Below are positions 46,201-55,723 of a stretch of DNA of 64,000 bases, piece after piece. Under the pieces are notes generated by a model. It had not been told where the DNA came from and searched no databases. It saw only the letters and a list, made by a program, of their open reading frames with translations. Numbering within the stretch: the stretch's first letter is position 1; every line of letters begins with the position of its first letter. Source of the stretch: Verticillium longisporum (taxonomy: Eukaryota; Ascomycota; Sordariomycetes; Glomerellales; Plectosphaerellaceae); the NCBI GenBank assembly GCA_019188255.1, contig JAETXT010000002.1:1178001-1242000 (forward strand). The letters run 5' to 3'. The position numbers were made by a program, and so were the translations under genes.

Positions 46201-48399
46201 AAGGCGATGGCGGAGCTTCGGCGAATGGTCGCCAAGCGGAAGGTCAATGACGCTCTCAATACCCGTAACGGACCAGATACCAAGCAGTTGCTGCCGAGAT
46301 CGCTGGAGCTGGGAAGCGACGTTCTTGTGTTCCGAGAGCGGGAGAAATGGACCGGTCCCTACAAGGTCATATCGGTTTCTGACACGGCGGTCACGGTCGA
46401 AATGGTTAACGGCCCAACGGAGTTCAGAGGAACACACGTTAAGCCGTACAACAGATCGCCGGATCAGCAGGCTGGGGAGACAATAGTGGTTCGAACTCCA
46501 GAGACCCCAGAACCATTTGAGTACCCAGAGCCAATTCTACCACGACGACGCGGGAGACCCAGGAAGTCAACAAACGCCACGAATCTGTTACAGGCGGCTT
46601 TCACGGATCGCAAGAGCAGTGCGACCGGGACTTCACAGATCGAGCGCCAATTCATTGTCAAAAGGGAACAGCAGGGGTACGACCTAGCTGTTCAACTACG
46701 CAATGAAGGCAGAATAACGACCCCTGGGAAGCCATTTGAACAGTCCGACTGGGAGGAAATCGACTCACTCCTGGCAGCTGGAGTGATCGTGCCGATCAGG
46801 AGATCCGCGTTTCCCAGTGCTAAGATCTTTGGATGCCGGCTTGTAAGAGAGGTGAAAGGCCTCCCTCAAGCCCCATATGAGAAGTCAAGACTGGTGGTTC
46901 AGGGACACAGTGACTGGGAGAAGACAACCCTGCTAACGCAGTCGCCCACGATCATGCGCTGTAGCCAACGACTGATCCTAGCGATCACCCCAACGCTACA
47001 GCAACGTGGCCACCAGTTGATGCTCCGTGATATCAGTCAAGCCTACACCCAGAGCGCTACAGATCTGTTACGCAACGTTCTCCTGCGCGTTCCCAAGGAG
47101 CTACAGCATAGATACCCCGACGGAATCGTCTTCCACGTTGTGAAGCCGCTCTATGGCATCGCAGAGTCAGGTCTCCATTGGTTTGTAACCTATCAGCGCC
47201 ACCACAGAGAGCGCCTAAACGCCGTTCCAACGGGCTACGATCCGTGTTTGCTTCTAACCAGAGCTGGAGAGAGCTTTGGACTGGTCGGAATGCAGACTGA
47301 CGACACCCTCAACCTCGGAGAGCCCGCGTTCATACAAAAGGAACAAACAGAGCTCGAAAGCGCTGGCTTCCGGGCAAAGCCTGCTTCCGTCCTTAACGCA
47401 GGATCTGACGGCGTCTTCAACGGCTGTATCATCAAAGTTGGAACTGAAGATCTCACGATTCAACAGAAAGGCCAAGGTGATCGCCTAGAGCTGGTAACCC
47501 CAGGGACAGCGAGCTCAGAGCAGGAATACATCGCCCAGAGAGCTCGCGGTGCCTATATTGCTTCAACCTGTCAACCAGAGGCAGCCTTCGATTTCTCTGT
47601 TGCAGCCCAAGCCAAGAACCCACAGGAGGACGACTTTGAACGGCTCAACAAACGCATACAATGGCAGATCGCCAACGCAGGCCGTGGCCTGAATTACGTG
47701 CGCCTGGATCTCTCAACGGCCCAACTTTACGTATTTGTTGACGGCTCCTTCGCCAACAATAAGGACCTAAGTTCACAGATCGGATTCGTTGTCCTCCTTG
47801 GTAACGAACGTTCCTGCGATCAGGAGAACGCCTTCACGGTGCGCGGCAATATCCTCCATTGGCAATCCATTAAGTGTAAACGGGTTACGCGTTCAGTTCT
47901 GGCTAGCGAGATCTATGGGATGGTTAGCGGCTTCGACGCGGCTTATGTCCTTAAACAGACGCTCCAAAAGATCTGTAAACGCTTAGAACTGCCGCTCCCA
48001 CGGATGGTTATCTGCACCGACAGCTACTCGCTCTACCAATGCCTGGTTCAACTGAGCGCGACAGCAGAGAAACGCCTAATGATAGATCTCATGGCGTTAC
48101 GGCAAAGCTACGAAGAACGCGAAGTCGACGAAATTCGTTGGATCGCCGGAGGCGATAACCCTGCAGATTCAATGACCAAGGGAGCGCCAAACCAGGCACT
48201 GGAAGCGCTAGTGAGCTCTAACGAAGTCACAATCAGGATTGAAGGATGGGTCAAACGTCAAGAAAAGAACAGTCAGGGGGCAAAGGCAATTGATATTAGC
48301 AAAAATGCAGCAAAGCCTAAAAACGAGCACCCCAGAAGCAAAAACGACGACCCCGCGATCAGCAAAACAGCAAAGCAACCGCTCCGCAAAGCGGACTAG
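43243..48399 (+). CDS. Gag-Pol polyprotein of the Ty1/copia element, 1718 aa
   Basis: The ATG at 43243 is the first in a frame already open from about 43162. Order of domains: Gag core (IKQFASLWNKESNYSGETYD), a variant zinc knuckle CWICSKRDCRSTKH at 44689 (C-x2-C-x4-C-x4-H instead of CCHC), protease with DTGA near 45072, and integrase with the H-H-C-C site (IHKRFGH, then CHHC) and the D, D, E residues in VDIMHLDG, VTVDAGTNF and GKVESYHKP. Reverse transcriptase follows from about 46740 with LRDISQAYTQS and the catalytic box MQTDDTLNL (usually YVDD). RNase H is at about 47734 with VDGSFANNKD, ASEIYG and CTDSYSL, closing with DSMTKG. The tail is Lys-rich. No stop codon or frameshift separates Gag and Pol, so the Gag:Pol ratio must be set another way. 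Confidence 0.96.
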   Translation: MSSSDHGNSSVTEPESAEKMQQEFDGILEELGISRLTQKVRKGLDIDFIVNGAESRFPGSLDSASADLKSAWILKAMSAYGTMKGVHLLEAFIEDFQGWTEEDFDSCNTTITRALKVYLAERGIPLPGAANAKTSKRLVPMLSWEEMPDATESITADRDSVLQRAEEQRDQWDDEQQPTGNAQLSQIRKLRTGRTDPRQPLVPGLSDQRSRQSSQREITPQSRRNETPPPNVTQNPPAWYHALPPHESVNSPIDGAVIKQFASLWNKESNYSGETYDILDDKMRIFTDVCELLQIRYTQLHALFPSILSGRAQTFFLEHMNRSMGLRQMYLAIKQQFDSEINRAQYHTDWSSMTFHSIAAEADNAGKPRMEVLQILLDRLQRCQRALGPAFKEETHLYVNTLRAVQGVPELKIALARPERSFNALSAQLKSTLKVEENTRTPGHFYTDRRYGSGYRQASGRGDRREQSVRRTNDRQPSRIRKCWICSKRDCRSTKHSPEEQQRSKEQWKRMQEARGDQRKGYRQFLTAMEPAESSESDNPTSDELGADDAFGSDPESELMNAHTAHFLANESFQHRIRGSSPKAEMTAPIEQLFTQYQINSTSTWYGIIPDTGAASVSTAGASQTRALIALIPSLTVNKQGIGARVRFGAGNPISTTEEITVPTPIGRITFHIVPTDTPFLLCIKDMDDLGVYLDNTRNELVKRVGEIQERTPIFRKWGHPWFFLDTKTHTSSGITYMMGTESDGAAFLTEAELRRIHKRFGHPSVEKLWNLLQRADQDVNRDALELINRFCHHCQIKGKSPQRFKFALRSDIDFNYEILVDIMHLDGKPVLHVIDASTGFQSATFIPNFTARATWEALKRCWLDTYLGPPDVVTVDAGTNFASAEFRAEARLLGMTCHQIPVEAHWSIGKVESYHKPIRRAYEILKAESRDTSLESLLQGAVKAVNDTAGPNGLVPTLLVFGAMPRITANSAPTATQAQRAEAVNKAMAELRRMVAKRKVNDALNTRNGPDTKQLLPRSLELGSDVLVFREREKWTGPYKVISVSDTAVTVEMVNGPTEFRGTHVKPYNRSPDQQAGETIVVRTPETPEPFEYPEPILPRRRGRPRKSTNATNLLQAAFTDRKSSATGTSQIERQFIVKREQQGYDLAVQLRNEGRITTPGKPFEQSDWEEIDSLLAAGVIVPIRRSAFPSAKIFGCRLVREVKGLPQAPYEKSRLVVQGHSDWEKTTLLTQSPTIMRCSQRLILAITPTLQQRGHQLMLRDISQAYTQSATDLLRNVLLRVPKELQHRYPDGIVFHVVKPLYGIAESGLHWFVTYQRHHRERLNAVPTGYDPCLLLTRAGESFGLVGMQTDDTLNLGEPAFIQKEQTELESAGFRAKPASVLNAGSDGVFNGCIIKVGTEDLTIQQKGQGDRLELVTPGTASSEQEYIAQRARGAYIASTCQPEAAFDFSVAAQAKNPQEDDFERLNKRIQWQIANAGRGLNYVRLDLSTAQLYVFVDGSFANNKDLSSQIGFVVLLGNERSCDQENAFTVRGNILHWQSIKCKRVTRSVLASEIYGMVSGFDAAYVLKQTLQKICKRLELPLPRMVICTDSYSLYQCLVQLSATAEKRLMIDLMALRQSYEEREVDEIRWIAGGDNPADSMTKGAPNQALEALVSSNEVTIRIEGWVKRQEKNSQGAKAIDISKNAAKPKNEHPRSKNDDPAISKTAKQPLRKAD

Positions 48400-48777
48400 G
48401 CCTCGGAATTCGAAGAATCCGAGTTTGACTGCTCTGGCGAGTCCCACCAGAGGCAGTCAAAGAGCCGCAGAGCTGCGGCCCGCCCAGCCGCCTTGCGGTC
48501 GGCATTACAAAGACCATCGAGGTCCTTGTTGGGGTCGTCACCCCCTTCGCCTCCTCCTCCTCGGCGATCGTCAGCATGCCCTTCACGACGGCACGCCACT
48601 TTTCCTTATCCTATTCATTGTTCTCCTACTGTTAATTGTTCACTTTAAGGCTGGAAGAGCAGATCTAACGCGCCGAAGACTGGAGATTGGAAGCGCGTTG
48701 GAGCGGCTATCGACCCTAGCGACAGCTCCCAATATTGGTTCTCACGGCTGTTCTATCCACAAAGAAAAGAGAGCCAG
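48400..48777 (+). other. 3' untranslated part of the copia element with polypurine tract
   Basis: 378 bp between the gag-pol stop and the 3' LTR. An imperfect hairpin occupies 48427-48458 (arms GACTGCTCTGG and CCAGAGGCAGTC). The polypurine tract AAAGAAAAGAGAG at 48761-48773 lies just before the LTR and would prime plus-strand synthesis. Confidence 0.8.
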
Positions 48778-49063
48778 TGTTGAACCAATATTAGGGGTTC
48801 CCTAGGGCAGTGATCTCGGTAGGGGATCACCGATATGGTGATCACCGTGGCTGGGATTCACAGCTCTCAGGAGCACGTGAATCACAGCTTACGTGATCGG
48901 TGAATCAGATGGGTATATCTGACTCACGTAGGTAGTGGTAATTCAGAGAGAGATCATCAACTACATCACAAGACTTATATCACCTACCCTACCTATTCAG
49001 AGCTCTCAGGCACAGCCAAAGCAATGAAACGGGGTTCACATAAGCAGTGAAGCCCTCTCAACA
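48778..49063 (+). repeat. 3' LTR of the copia element
   Basis: 286 bp, the same ends as the 5' LTR, two differences in total. It is followed directly by the target duplication AGATA. Confidence 0.97.
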
Positions 49064-49093
49064 AGATATATATTAAAGAAAGAATAGATTCTA

Positions 49094-49525
49094 AGCATAT
49101 GCCTAGCATATGCCTAGCATATGCCCTAGAGAGCTAGATTCCTAAGGTAAGGTATATGCCTAGCATATGCCTAGCATATGCCCTAGAGAGCTGGATTCCT
49201 AAGGTAAGTGAGGTATATGCCTAACCTACCTACTTTAGGGACCTAGTTCTAAAGGCGTATACTAGGTATATACTAGGTATATGCCCTAGATAGCTTAGGA
49301 ATCTAGCTCTCTAGGGCATATACTAGGCATATACCTCACTTACCTTAGGAATCCAGCTCTCTAGGGCATATGCTAGGCATATGCTAGGCATATACCTTAC
49401 TTACCTTAGGAATCCAGCTCTCTAGGGCATATGCTAGGCATATACTAGGCATATACCTTACTTACCTTAGGAATCTAGCTCTCTAGGGCATATGCTAGGC
49501 ATATGCTAGGTATATGCCTAGTATA
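49094..49525. repeat. AT-rich minisatellite arrays in opposite orientations
   Basis: Units of about 60 bp carry GCATATGCCTAGCATATGCC, CCTAGAGAGCT and ATTCCTAAGGTAAG blocks. About two units point one way at 49094-49216. About four units follow as reverse complements at 49280-49510. The centre of symmetry is near 49240, so the whole region can fold back on itself. It lies inside the TIR element, right of the copia insertion. Confidence 0.85.
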
Positions 49526-49624
49526 TATTTATATATATATCTTAAATACCCTTAATTCTATATATATTAATATTTTAAATTATACTGTATTTACTGCATA
49601 GGGCCCGTGCACCTTGAGTTGTGC

Positions 49625-49700
49625 ATGCCATTACCCCCCCCGAGGTTTCTCCAGATTGGGGGGTGTGAACTTGAGACTCACCCCTGTGAGCTGCAACCCG
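49625..49700 (-). repeat. Right terminal inverted repeat of the AT-rich element
   Basis: 76 bp, inverted relative to 42436-42512. The candidate target duplication GGTCCAA follows. Confidence 0.8.
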
Positions 49701-50829
49701 GGTCCAATCTATCCTGTCGGATGCACCTACATTCGCATCCACATGCAGCCCACCTTACCAAGCCCCGCCTAACGCTTCTCGGCACTGGGAACAGACATCA
49801 GACGAGCCGCGCCGAGCCCTGCTCCTCACACATGGCCATCTCGTTCTAATCGTGGCGCGAAAAGGGAAGAAGAAGAAAAAAAATAGGTACAATACTACCT
49901 GCTTTGGCCTGGGCTTCGCGTGGAACTCGACTCAAGCACAATGGCGAAAAAGACAAGAGACGATTCGCCCCCCACACTGGACAACGTACCTGTCGAACAG
50001 GGGAAAAGCTGTCGTATTCAACGTCCCGTCATCACCCCGACCCGCCCCTGGCCCGTCTGGTTCGAATGTCTGGTCAAGCGGAGATGACGGACAGAGATGG
50101 CCGACACGACCAGCTACCTCCGCTCTCTGTTGAGGGCCGCGGCCAGCCACACACTCAAGATGTCAAAGTCAAGCCTCCAATTACCGAGAAATACGATGCT
50201 ACAGTGCCGCGCCTCAGCGTCAGGCCGCCAGCTTCGCCTTGTCAACGGCGTACCTTGCAGGCGTGCGAGACTCGAGGCGAAACGGCAAGACAATCGCTCT
50301 GGACCATGGTCGGTTCTGGCACGCCACCCTGCAGCTTGGTTGCTTGCTACGAACGATACACCACGAGCTTTACCCCTCATGAGATTGAAGGGAGCTCTTT
50401 CTGGTATCAATGCGGTCACAGGTCGCAGGATGGGCCCCCGAACCGCAGCCAGACCAAAATGGGATCATCGTGAGGCGCCTGCAACTGCAAGGGCCCTGTT
50501 GTAACCGTCGATCTGATACGCGCACCATGGCAGGCATGGCGCCCAGGAACACGCCGATCTGCACCCTGGCTCACTTTACTGTGGTGAACTTTGTATTTGC
50601 AAATTCCCAGACCCGCTGGACTGCTTGCCGGCTTGTGAACTTCCAGCAGCGGGAGGGCCAAAGTTCCACCTTTCTGCAGTACAGCTGCTGCTTGGTTTGT
50701 TTGGGTGTCCCGGATGGACCTGAGCCCGTCCTTGATTAGTCGGAACGAGTTAAGGCTAACATGCTAACTACCCATTACCCAGATCAGGGTCAGGGTCTAA
50801 GGCGTGGATTTGATAGACGATGTGAGCAA

Positions 50830-50860
<31 letters not shown>

Positions 50861-52850
50861 TACCCTGCAACGGACTAGCTGCTGCTAAAAGTGACAAGAG
50901 CCATGGTGGTTCTAGGCAAAGGCCGATCGACGGACTGGCTGCGAGGCTGGCGCGTCAGGATATTCCCAACCTCGCACGGCAAGGGTGCCGATGCGAGGAC
51001 ATCATGATCAAGTCCAGGTAGATCGCCAAGTTGGCTATCAGCCATGAAATGCCATGCCCCTCGGCCCATCAATCATCCCAAGATCAGAGACAACGATAGT
51101 ACACCATGCTACATCGGGAAAACCCCTCCTTCTGCTACCCCCTGTCGGATCACCCCAGCTTGTCTGGACGGCTTGGTACGCTAAGGTAGGTGGTCATTGG
51201 GCAACGGCGGCATTTCGCGGCGCGGCGCGGCTAACTGACAGCCTGCGACTCCATCACCATGCCATGGTCAATCAGCCTCCGGCTACCAGTGGTCAGGTTG
51301 CTAGGTACTGGGTCGTCAATGCAGGGCTGGCGCGGGTCTTGACAGGGTTGGTGAGGTCGGAAGCAGCACCACTGGAGGGGTCCCGCCCCAATAGAAGACA
51401 GAAGAGCATTGGATGTCTGTACGGACACGCCATCGCGAGGGTTGGAAGCCGGCCAGGTTCAAATTCTGTTGTCGTCTTGCAAGTGGAGATCGGTCGGCCA
51501 GCCGGGCGGTACCCAGAGGTTCCCGTCCGCAGGTCCTGGTACGTCTGTTCTGGCTGGTCCCGAGCTTGGCCATCATGTCAAGCCGCAATGACAGATGCTA
51601 GACCGGCGTCGACGGCTAGTACTAGTTTCATTCGTTGCCCTCCCATGTCGTGCCCTCTGACGCTCTCCATGATACATAAGATATCGACTCAACCCTCCCC
51701 ACCGGTATCATGCCGGCTTCTCGACCTCTTCACATTCTTTGACGTACCTTCTTCAATCGCTGTTGATAGTCACTGCACCTTCCAGGACGTGCTTCCATAC
51801 GACCGAACCACTCAACACCTCTGCTGCCTGCCACTTTCCCAAAGCCAAACACCCTACTTGCTCCCCTTCATCCTTCCCAGCATCGACAAGACGGCCGTCC
51901 CTTCGACACATCAACTACACACGACGAGCTTGCCTCGGAGAAGGTCCATTTACTGAACGGCCTATATTCTCCCGCCCAGCCGCATCACGATCATCCGTCT
52001 GCAAAAAACAACCTGTCCGCCCCCCTTGTTGTGTGATACACACGAGTAGAAGTGTAAGCCACTCAGGAGGAGCGTTCCAGCGACAGCAAACACATCTCGC
52101 CTCACTATCATCGCAACCGAGTGCAATCTGGATTGACACTGCATCATAATAGCGGTCAGGCAGCTCTTCTACGAATCGAACGCCTCCCGACGTCACGCAT
52201 CACCCCGAACGCCCTGACGAATCCTGTCCTGTGGTGGACCGAAGCCGCCAGCAAGCAAACAGTCTCTCGGCGCCTCGCAGCAGCACCACCGCCAGACAGT
52301 GTGTTTGATTGTCAAATCGAGGGCTTTTTTGGGATACCTCGGAGCAAGGCCTTGTTTAAAAGCATTGCTGCTGGTGGGATCACGGCCCAGAGCAGCTGCA
52401 TTCTCTTGACGCTCTTTCTGTTGAGAAAAGGACCGTAAAGCTTCGCTTCAGTCGAGTGCAAAGGACACTATTCTTTCCAACAAAACCAAGCGACCGTTCC
52501 CTCGCTCCCGAGCTTTCGCGTCTCAAACACACAGTCCGACTTGCTGGACATTTCGTGTGTCAGACATCCTGGAACTGCGTCCTGCGCTGACCTCGGACAA
52601 CCTGCCGCGGCTCCCTGTTGTCGAACAAACCACTGCCTTGCGAGCGTGAGTGCAACTCCTCGGCGCTGTCTACACTGAACAGACATGCCATGGTGAAACC
52701 TGACTGACTCGTTCCCAGATTCCCGAACGTGCCCATCTGGGACAAAACCCGCGCCTGTCAAAACCCACTACCGTCGGCTCGGCTGCTGGTCAGAAGAAAC
52801 ACATCTCTACCCACCTGCAACGACGCAAGATCTATCACGAGGCGGCTACG
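49701..52850. other. Gene-poor intergenic region after the mobile-element island
   Basis: 3.1 kb. A (GCCA)n microsatellite of about 7.5 units lies at 50831-50860. Open frames such as 51054-51956 have no coding bias or motif. The pyrimidine-rich stretch 51700-52850 could be the promoter and leader of the small gene at 52851. Confidence 0.45.
50831..50860. repeat. (GCCA)n microsatellite
   Basis: About 7.5 perfect tandem GCCA units. Confidence 0.9.
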
Positions 52851-53015
52851 ATGGCGGTCGCTGGCGCATGTGCACACTCTTTCAAGCTCATAAAATCGGA
52901 CAACACGTTGATCCAGTGGACTTGCAACCTCTGTCATTCTGGTCCTCACTGGTGGATCTTTGAATGTCAATACTGCAGACTTCACACGTGCCGCCCATGC
53001 ACCCGAGGCGTCTGA
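52851..53015 (+). CDS. Small Cys-rich zinc-ribbon-like protein, 54 aa
   Basis: A 54-codon ORF with regularly spaced cysteines at 25, 28, 39, 42, 47 and 50: WTCNLCHSGPHWWIFECQYC and then TCRPC. The C-x2-C, C-x2-C, C-x2-C pairs around GPHWWI suggest a metal-binding fold. I recall short fungal proteins of this kind (W.C..CHSGPHW.I.EC.YC) without known function. The frame is open upstream for at least another 35 codons, so the real start may be earlier or in another exon. It has no signal peptide. Confidence 0.55.
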   Translation: MAVAGACAHSFKLIKSDNTLIQWTCNLCHSGPHWWIFECQYCRLHTCRPCTRGV

Positions 53016-55723
53016 AAGAGGGGCCGCCTGGGGGGCGGGGGGTTCAGATCTCGAGGCTCAACGACTGCAGGCCTCGAGGGTGCGGTGGTACTGATTGGAC
53101 GGACATTCGCCTCTTTCTGTCGTGGCATCAACTGCAGGTACGTTTGGACGCTGCTTCATTCTCTCGCCTGTCTTGTCATCCTCTGTCTCCTCCGTCACCT
53201 GCGCTTCTCCTGCCGCTCTCCTGCATATGCCTTGAGCAGATTGCATAGCGCCTCCGGGGCGGACCCACCACTCTGGATCGGTAGGAAATACAAGTGCTCG
53301 CCTACTGCTGCAATGACACCCGACGGTGCAAGCAGGGACGAACGGCAGGGCGGACGGGGGAGGAAGGAGGAGGGGGGGGTAACGTGCCCTGTGGGTGCGT
53401 GCCGGGCCCTTCGGGGGCGGGGGGCGGTGGTGGCTGCCCGGTGGCTTCTGCTCATTTCCCTCAGAAAGTTCTTTTGCTGGCGCCCTAGTGCTGCAGGCAA
53501 GCTGACTCGGATGTTCACGTTGGGCAGACGACGTGGACATGACAACTGCGACTGGAGAGAGACCCGACTGGCCATGGGCCCTGGAAATGAAGGAACATTC
53601 ATCTGCCCATGGCAAGCTGCTGGCCCCTCCCCGAGACCCAGAGTCGACGAACCGAACCGCCTGCCTGACCTGGACGACACGACTACGCGGCTTTGGTGTA
53701 CTGGACACTCGGTGTGTCAATTGCACTGCGGCAGGCTTTCTTTCTTGCCTCGACCCATTCGTCAGCACCCGTGCCATCAACTGTCATCAGACCTTGCTCG
53801 ATCATTACATCCTTTCGGCCCCCCTTCTGTCGACCTGGGTCCCTCACGACACCCACATGGCACTTGCTCGGCTCTGGTACTTCCGCTGGCCCAGGCTCCG
53901 GGCGGACCGGGCTCCGCCCCTCTCCTCTCGGCATCACAGAGGGACCTTGACAAGATGCTGGACAGGCACGCAGACACGGAGCATCTTCAGGAGCCACGCG
54001 ACCCAAGTCGGCGAGAAACAGCAACGAGGACGCAGCCAATGAACATGTCGACACAGGATTCTACAATACAAGGCCCGACAGGGGGGCCGAACAGGCAACA
54101 GGGGAAATGCCTGGCGCCAATTCTAGGAACCTGCACTGATGCTGCAGTCGACCTGCACAGCGCACGTGGGCCGCTGTGGCTCCTGTGGCTCAGAAGGGGT
54201 GGGGGGAGGGCCTGAACATGCCCAGGCACATCTGAGAGACGCTGGGACCCAGACACCACTACTGGACCACTCGGGCTGTCGCCGATCGCCATGGGGGCGT
54301 CACTCGGTTGTGCCGTTCCTCAGCCACCATCGTCCTCGCTTACTGGCGATCTCCATGGCCCCCTCCTTCTGTTCCTTTCTCTCTCTCACCTTTGGCACTG
54401 GTCCGATTCCCCTCTTTTTTTTGCTATTTACCCTGTACCCTTGCCTCACCTATTTCTTTTTATCCGTCCACGCCGGTCTACTCCTGTCTTTGATGTTATC
54501 TACACTTTTGCCCCTTGCCCCTTTTGCCCTTTGGTCCGTTATTGTGTCTTGATGGCTACTTCTTGCCATCTCCTGTCGTCCGTCTAGCCTGTCAGAGTCC
54601 GAGCCGTTCTCGCCACCCACCCACCACCTTGTCTGCCCCCCCACCATGGCGTTCGAAGAACGTTGACGGGAAGCATTGGAACGATCGCCTCCCCCAGCTC
54701 CAGGGGCCCTTCGAGCCTCGTTAGCGTCCCCAACCAGGCCCCTGGTGCCATTTCCCTTCGAATCCGACTGGCGTGTTTTCTCATCGGATCTCGCTGCCCG
54801 ACTGCCTGGACTGAGCCTGGCATCAACAACACGACAACCTTGTACCTGTCACGGCTGGGCAAGCTTTTGTGTGCCTTGTTTTTTCCCCTTTGCTCTTTTT
54901 CCCCAGATTCTATCTACCCTATCTGACGTTGCGTCTTGGAGTTTCTGGTCCGATACCCCCCTTTTCTTCTCCTCAGTCGGATTGCATACCGCTTTCCCCG
55001 TCTTAGACTGTCTGTAGCATGACAATACAGAACTCGCCTCTCGGTGTTGAACATGCTTAGCGCTACTTTGTTTGTGTTTGATTCGGACAGCCGGTATAGT
55101 TGGCTTATACCGTACAGTCATCCTTGTGCCTAACTTCCCGCCGACATCCTGGCTGGTCCATCTCACTGTGTAGACCTGCCTGATGCGAAGTAGTCGCATC
55201 CCGACAATGAGGTATCCTTAGATTAAAGATGCGTGGAGCCATGTTGGTTTGCGTGGGACATCTGGGCTACCAGTTTGGCAGCACAAACGTCTCTGTACCT
55301 GCATCAGTTACAATGTCGTATCACCGGTCGCCCTGTATTCAGCCTCTCCTTTCCATGCCGACACGCAGGCGACGTGTGACGTGTAACACGTGACGTGTAA
55401 CGCGTGACGTGTAGCTTCTGACGTAATGTCATAATACCCAGTTCTACGTGGCCATCCGCTTGACAAGACATGTGAACATGGCCCTCGGCATGCCACGCCG
55501 TGCCATGCTGAAATGCTACTGCCGCCGCCGCCCCTTTCGCCTGGCTATCGGGTCTCGTCTGGCACCCATCGATCACGGGCCGAAGCGAGAGAGGGCGAGC
55601 TTTGGAAAGCGGCGTGGCAGCGGTGTCAGAGAGGGGTCATCCCGCGCTCGCTTGCACCACACTGCCACGCAATTGCAACGTTACGCGTGGACGCAACATG
55701 GGTACCATTGGATTCGTCGTCAC
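53016..55723. other. Gene-poor intergenic region with a bZIP-site tandem repeat
   Basis: 2.7 kb without a recognised gene. The 376-codon frame at 53085-54215 shows no coding bias. Pyrimidine-rich tracts occur at 54360-54560. A 14-bp tandem repeat with TGACGT cores lies at 55377-55432. Confidence 0.45.
55377..55432. repeat. 14-bp tandem repeat with TGACGT cores
   Basis: Four units in exact 14-bp register: TGACGTGTAACACG, TGACGTGTAACGCG, TGACGTGTAGCTTC and TGACGTAATGTCAT. Each starts with TGACGT, the CRE/bZIP core. Confidence 0.85.

Larger units (their letters stand above)
42613..49063 (+). mobile_element. Complete Ty1/copia LTR retrotransposon, 6451 bp
   Basis: Two LTRs begin TGTTGA and end TCAACA. 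A perfect 5-bp target duplication AGATA flanks them at 42608-42612 and 49064-49068. Between them lie a structured leader, one continuous gag-pol frame in the order Gag, protease, integrase, reverse transcriptase, RNase H (the copia order), and a polypurine tract at 48761-48773. The LTRs differ by one transition and one G in a homopolymer, and the coding frame is intact, so the insertion is young and the copy may still be active. No C-to-T repeat-induced mutation signature is apparent. Confidence 0.97.
42436..49700. mobile_element. AT-rich DNA-transposon-like element with 76-77-bp terminal inverted repeats, split by a copia insertion
   Basis: The left end 42436-42512 and the reverse complement of the right end 49625-49700 match at about nine positions in ten, including CAGCTCACAGGGGTGAGTCT and an eight-G run. 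A direct GGTCCAA at 42427-42433 and 49701-49707 may be part of a 7-9-bp target duplication. The interior without the copia insertion is about 650 bp of AT-rich DNA with inverted minisatellite arrays. No transposase is seen, so it is non-autonomous (foldback or MITE-like). The superfamily is unknown; a long TIR and a 9-bp duplication would suit Mutator-like elements. Confidence 0.7.

Noticed and set aside
51460..51475. B-box-like GGTTCAAATTC
   Set aside because: No matching A box or acceptor stem at the right distance; not a tRNA gene.
51054..51956. 300-codon plus-strand open frame
   Set aside because: No family motif, no codon bias, mixed composition and many Arg/Ser/Pro residues from GC-rich noncoding DNA.
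53085..54215. 376-codon plus-strand open frame with a hydrophobic start
   Set aside because: The ATG-proximal part has no family resemblance and the body is low-complexity Gly/Arg/Pro. Open frames of this length are expected in GC-rich DNA.
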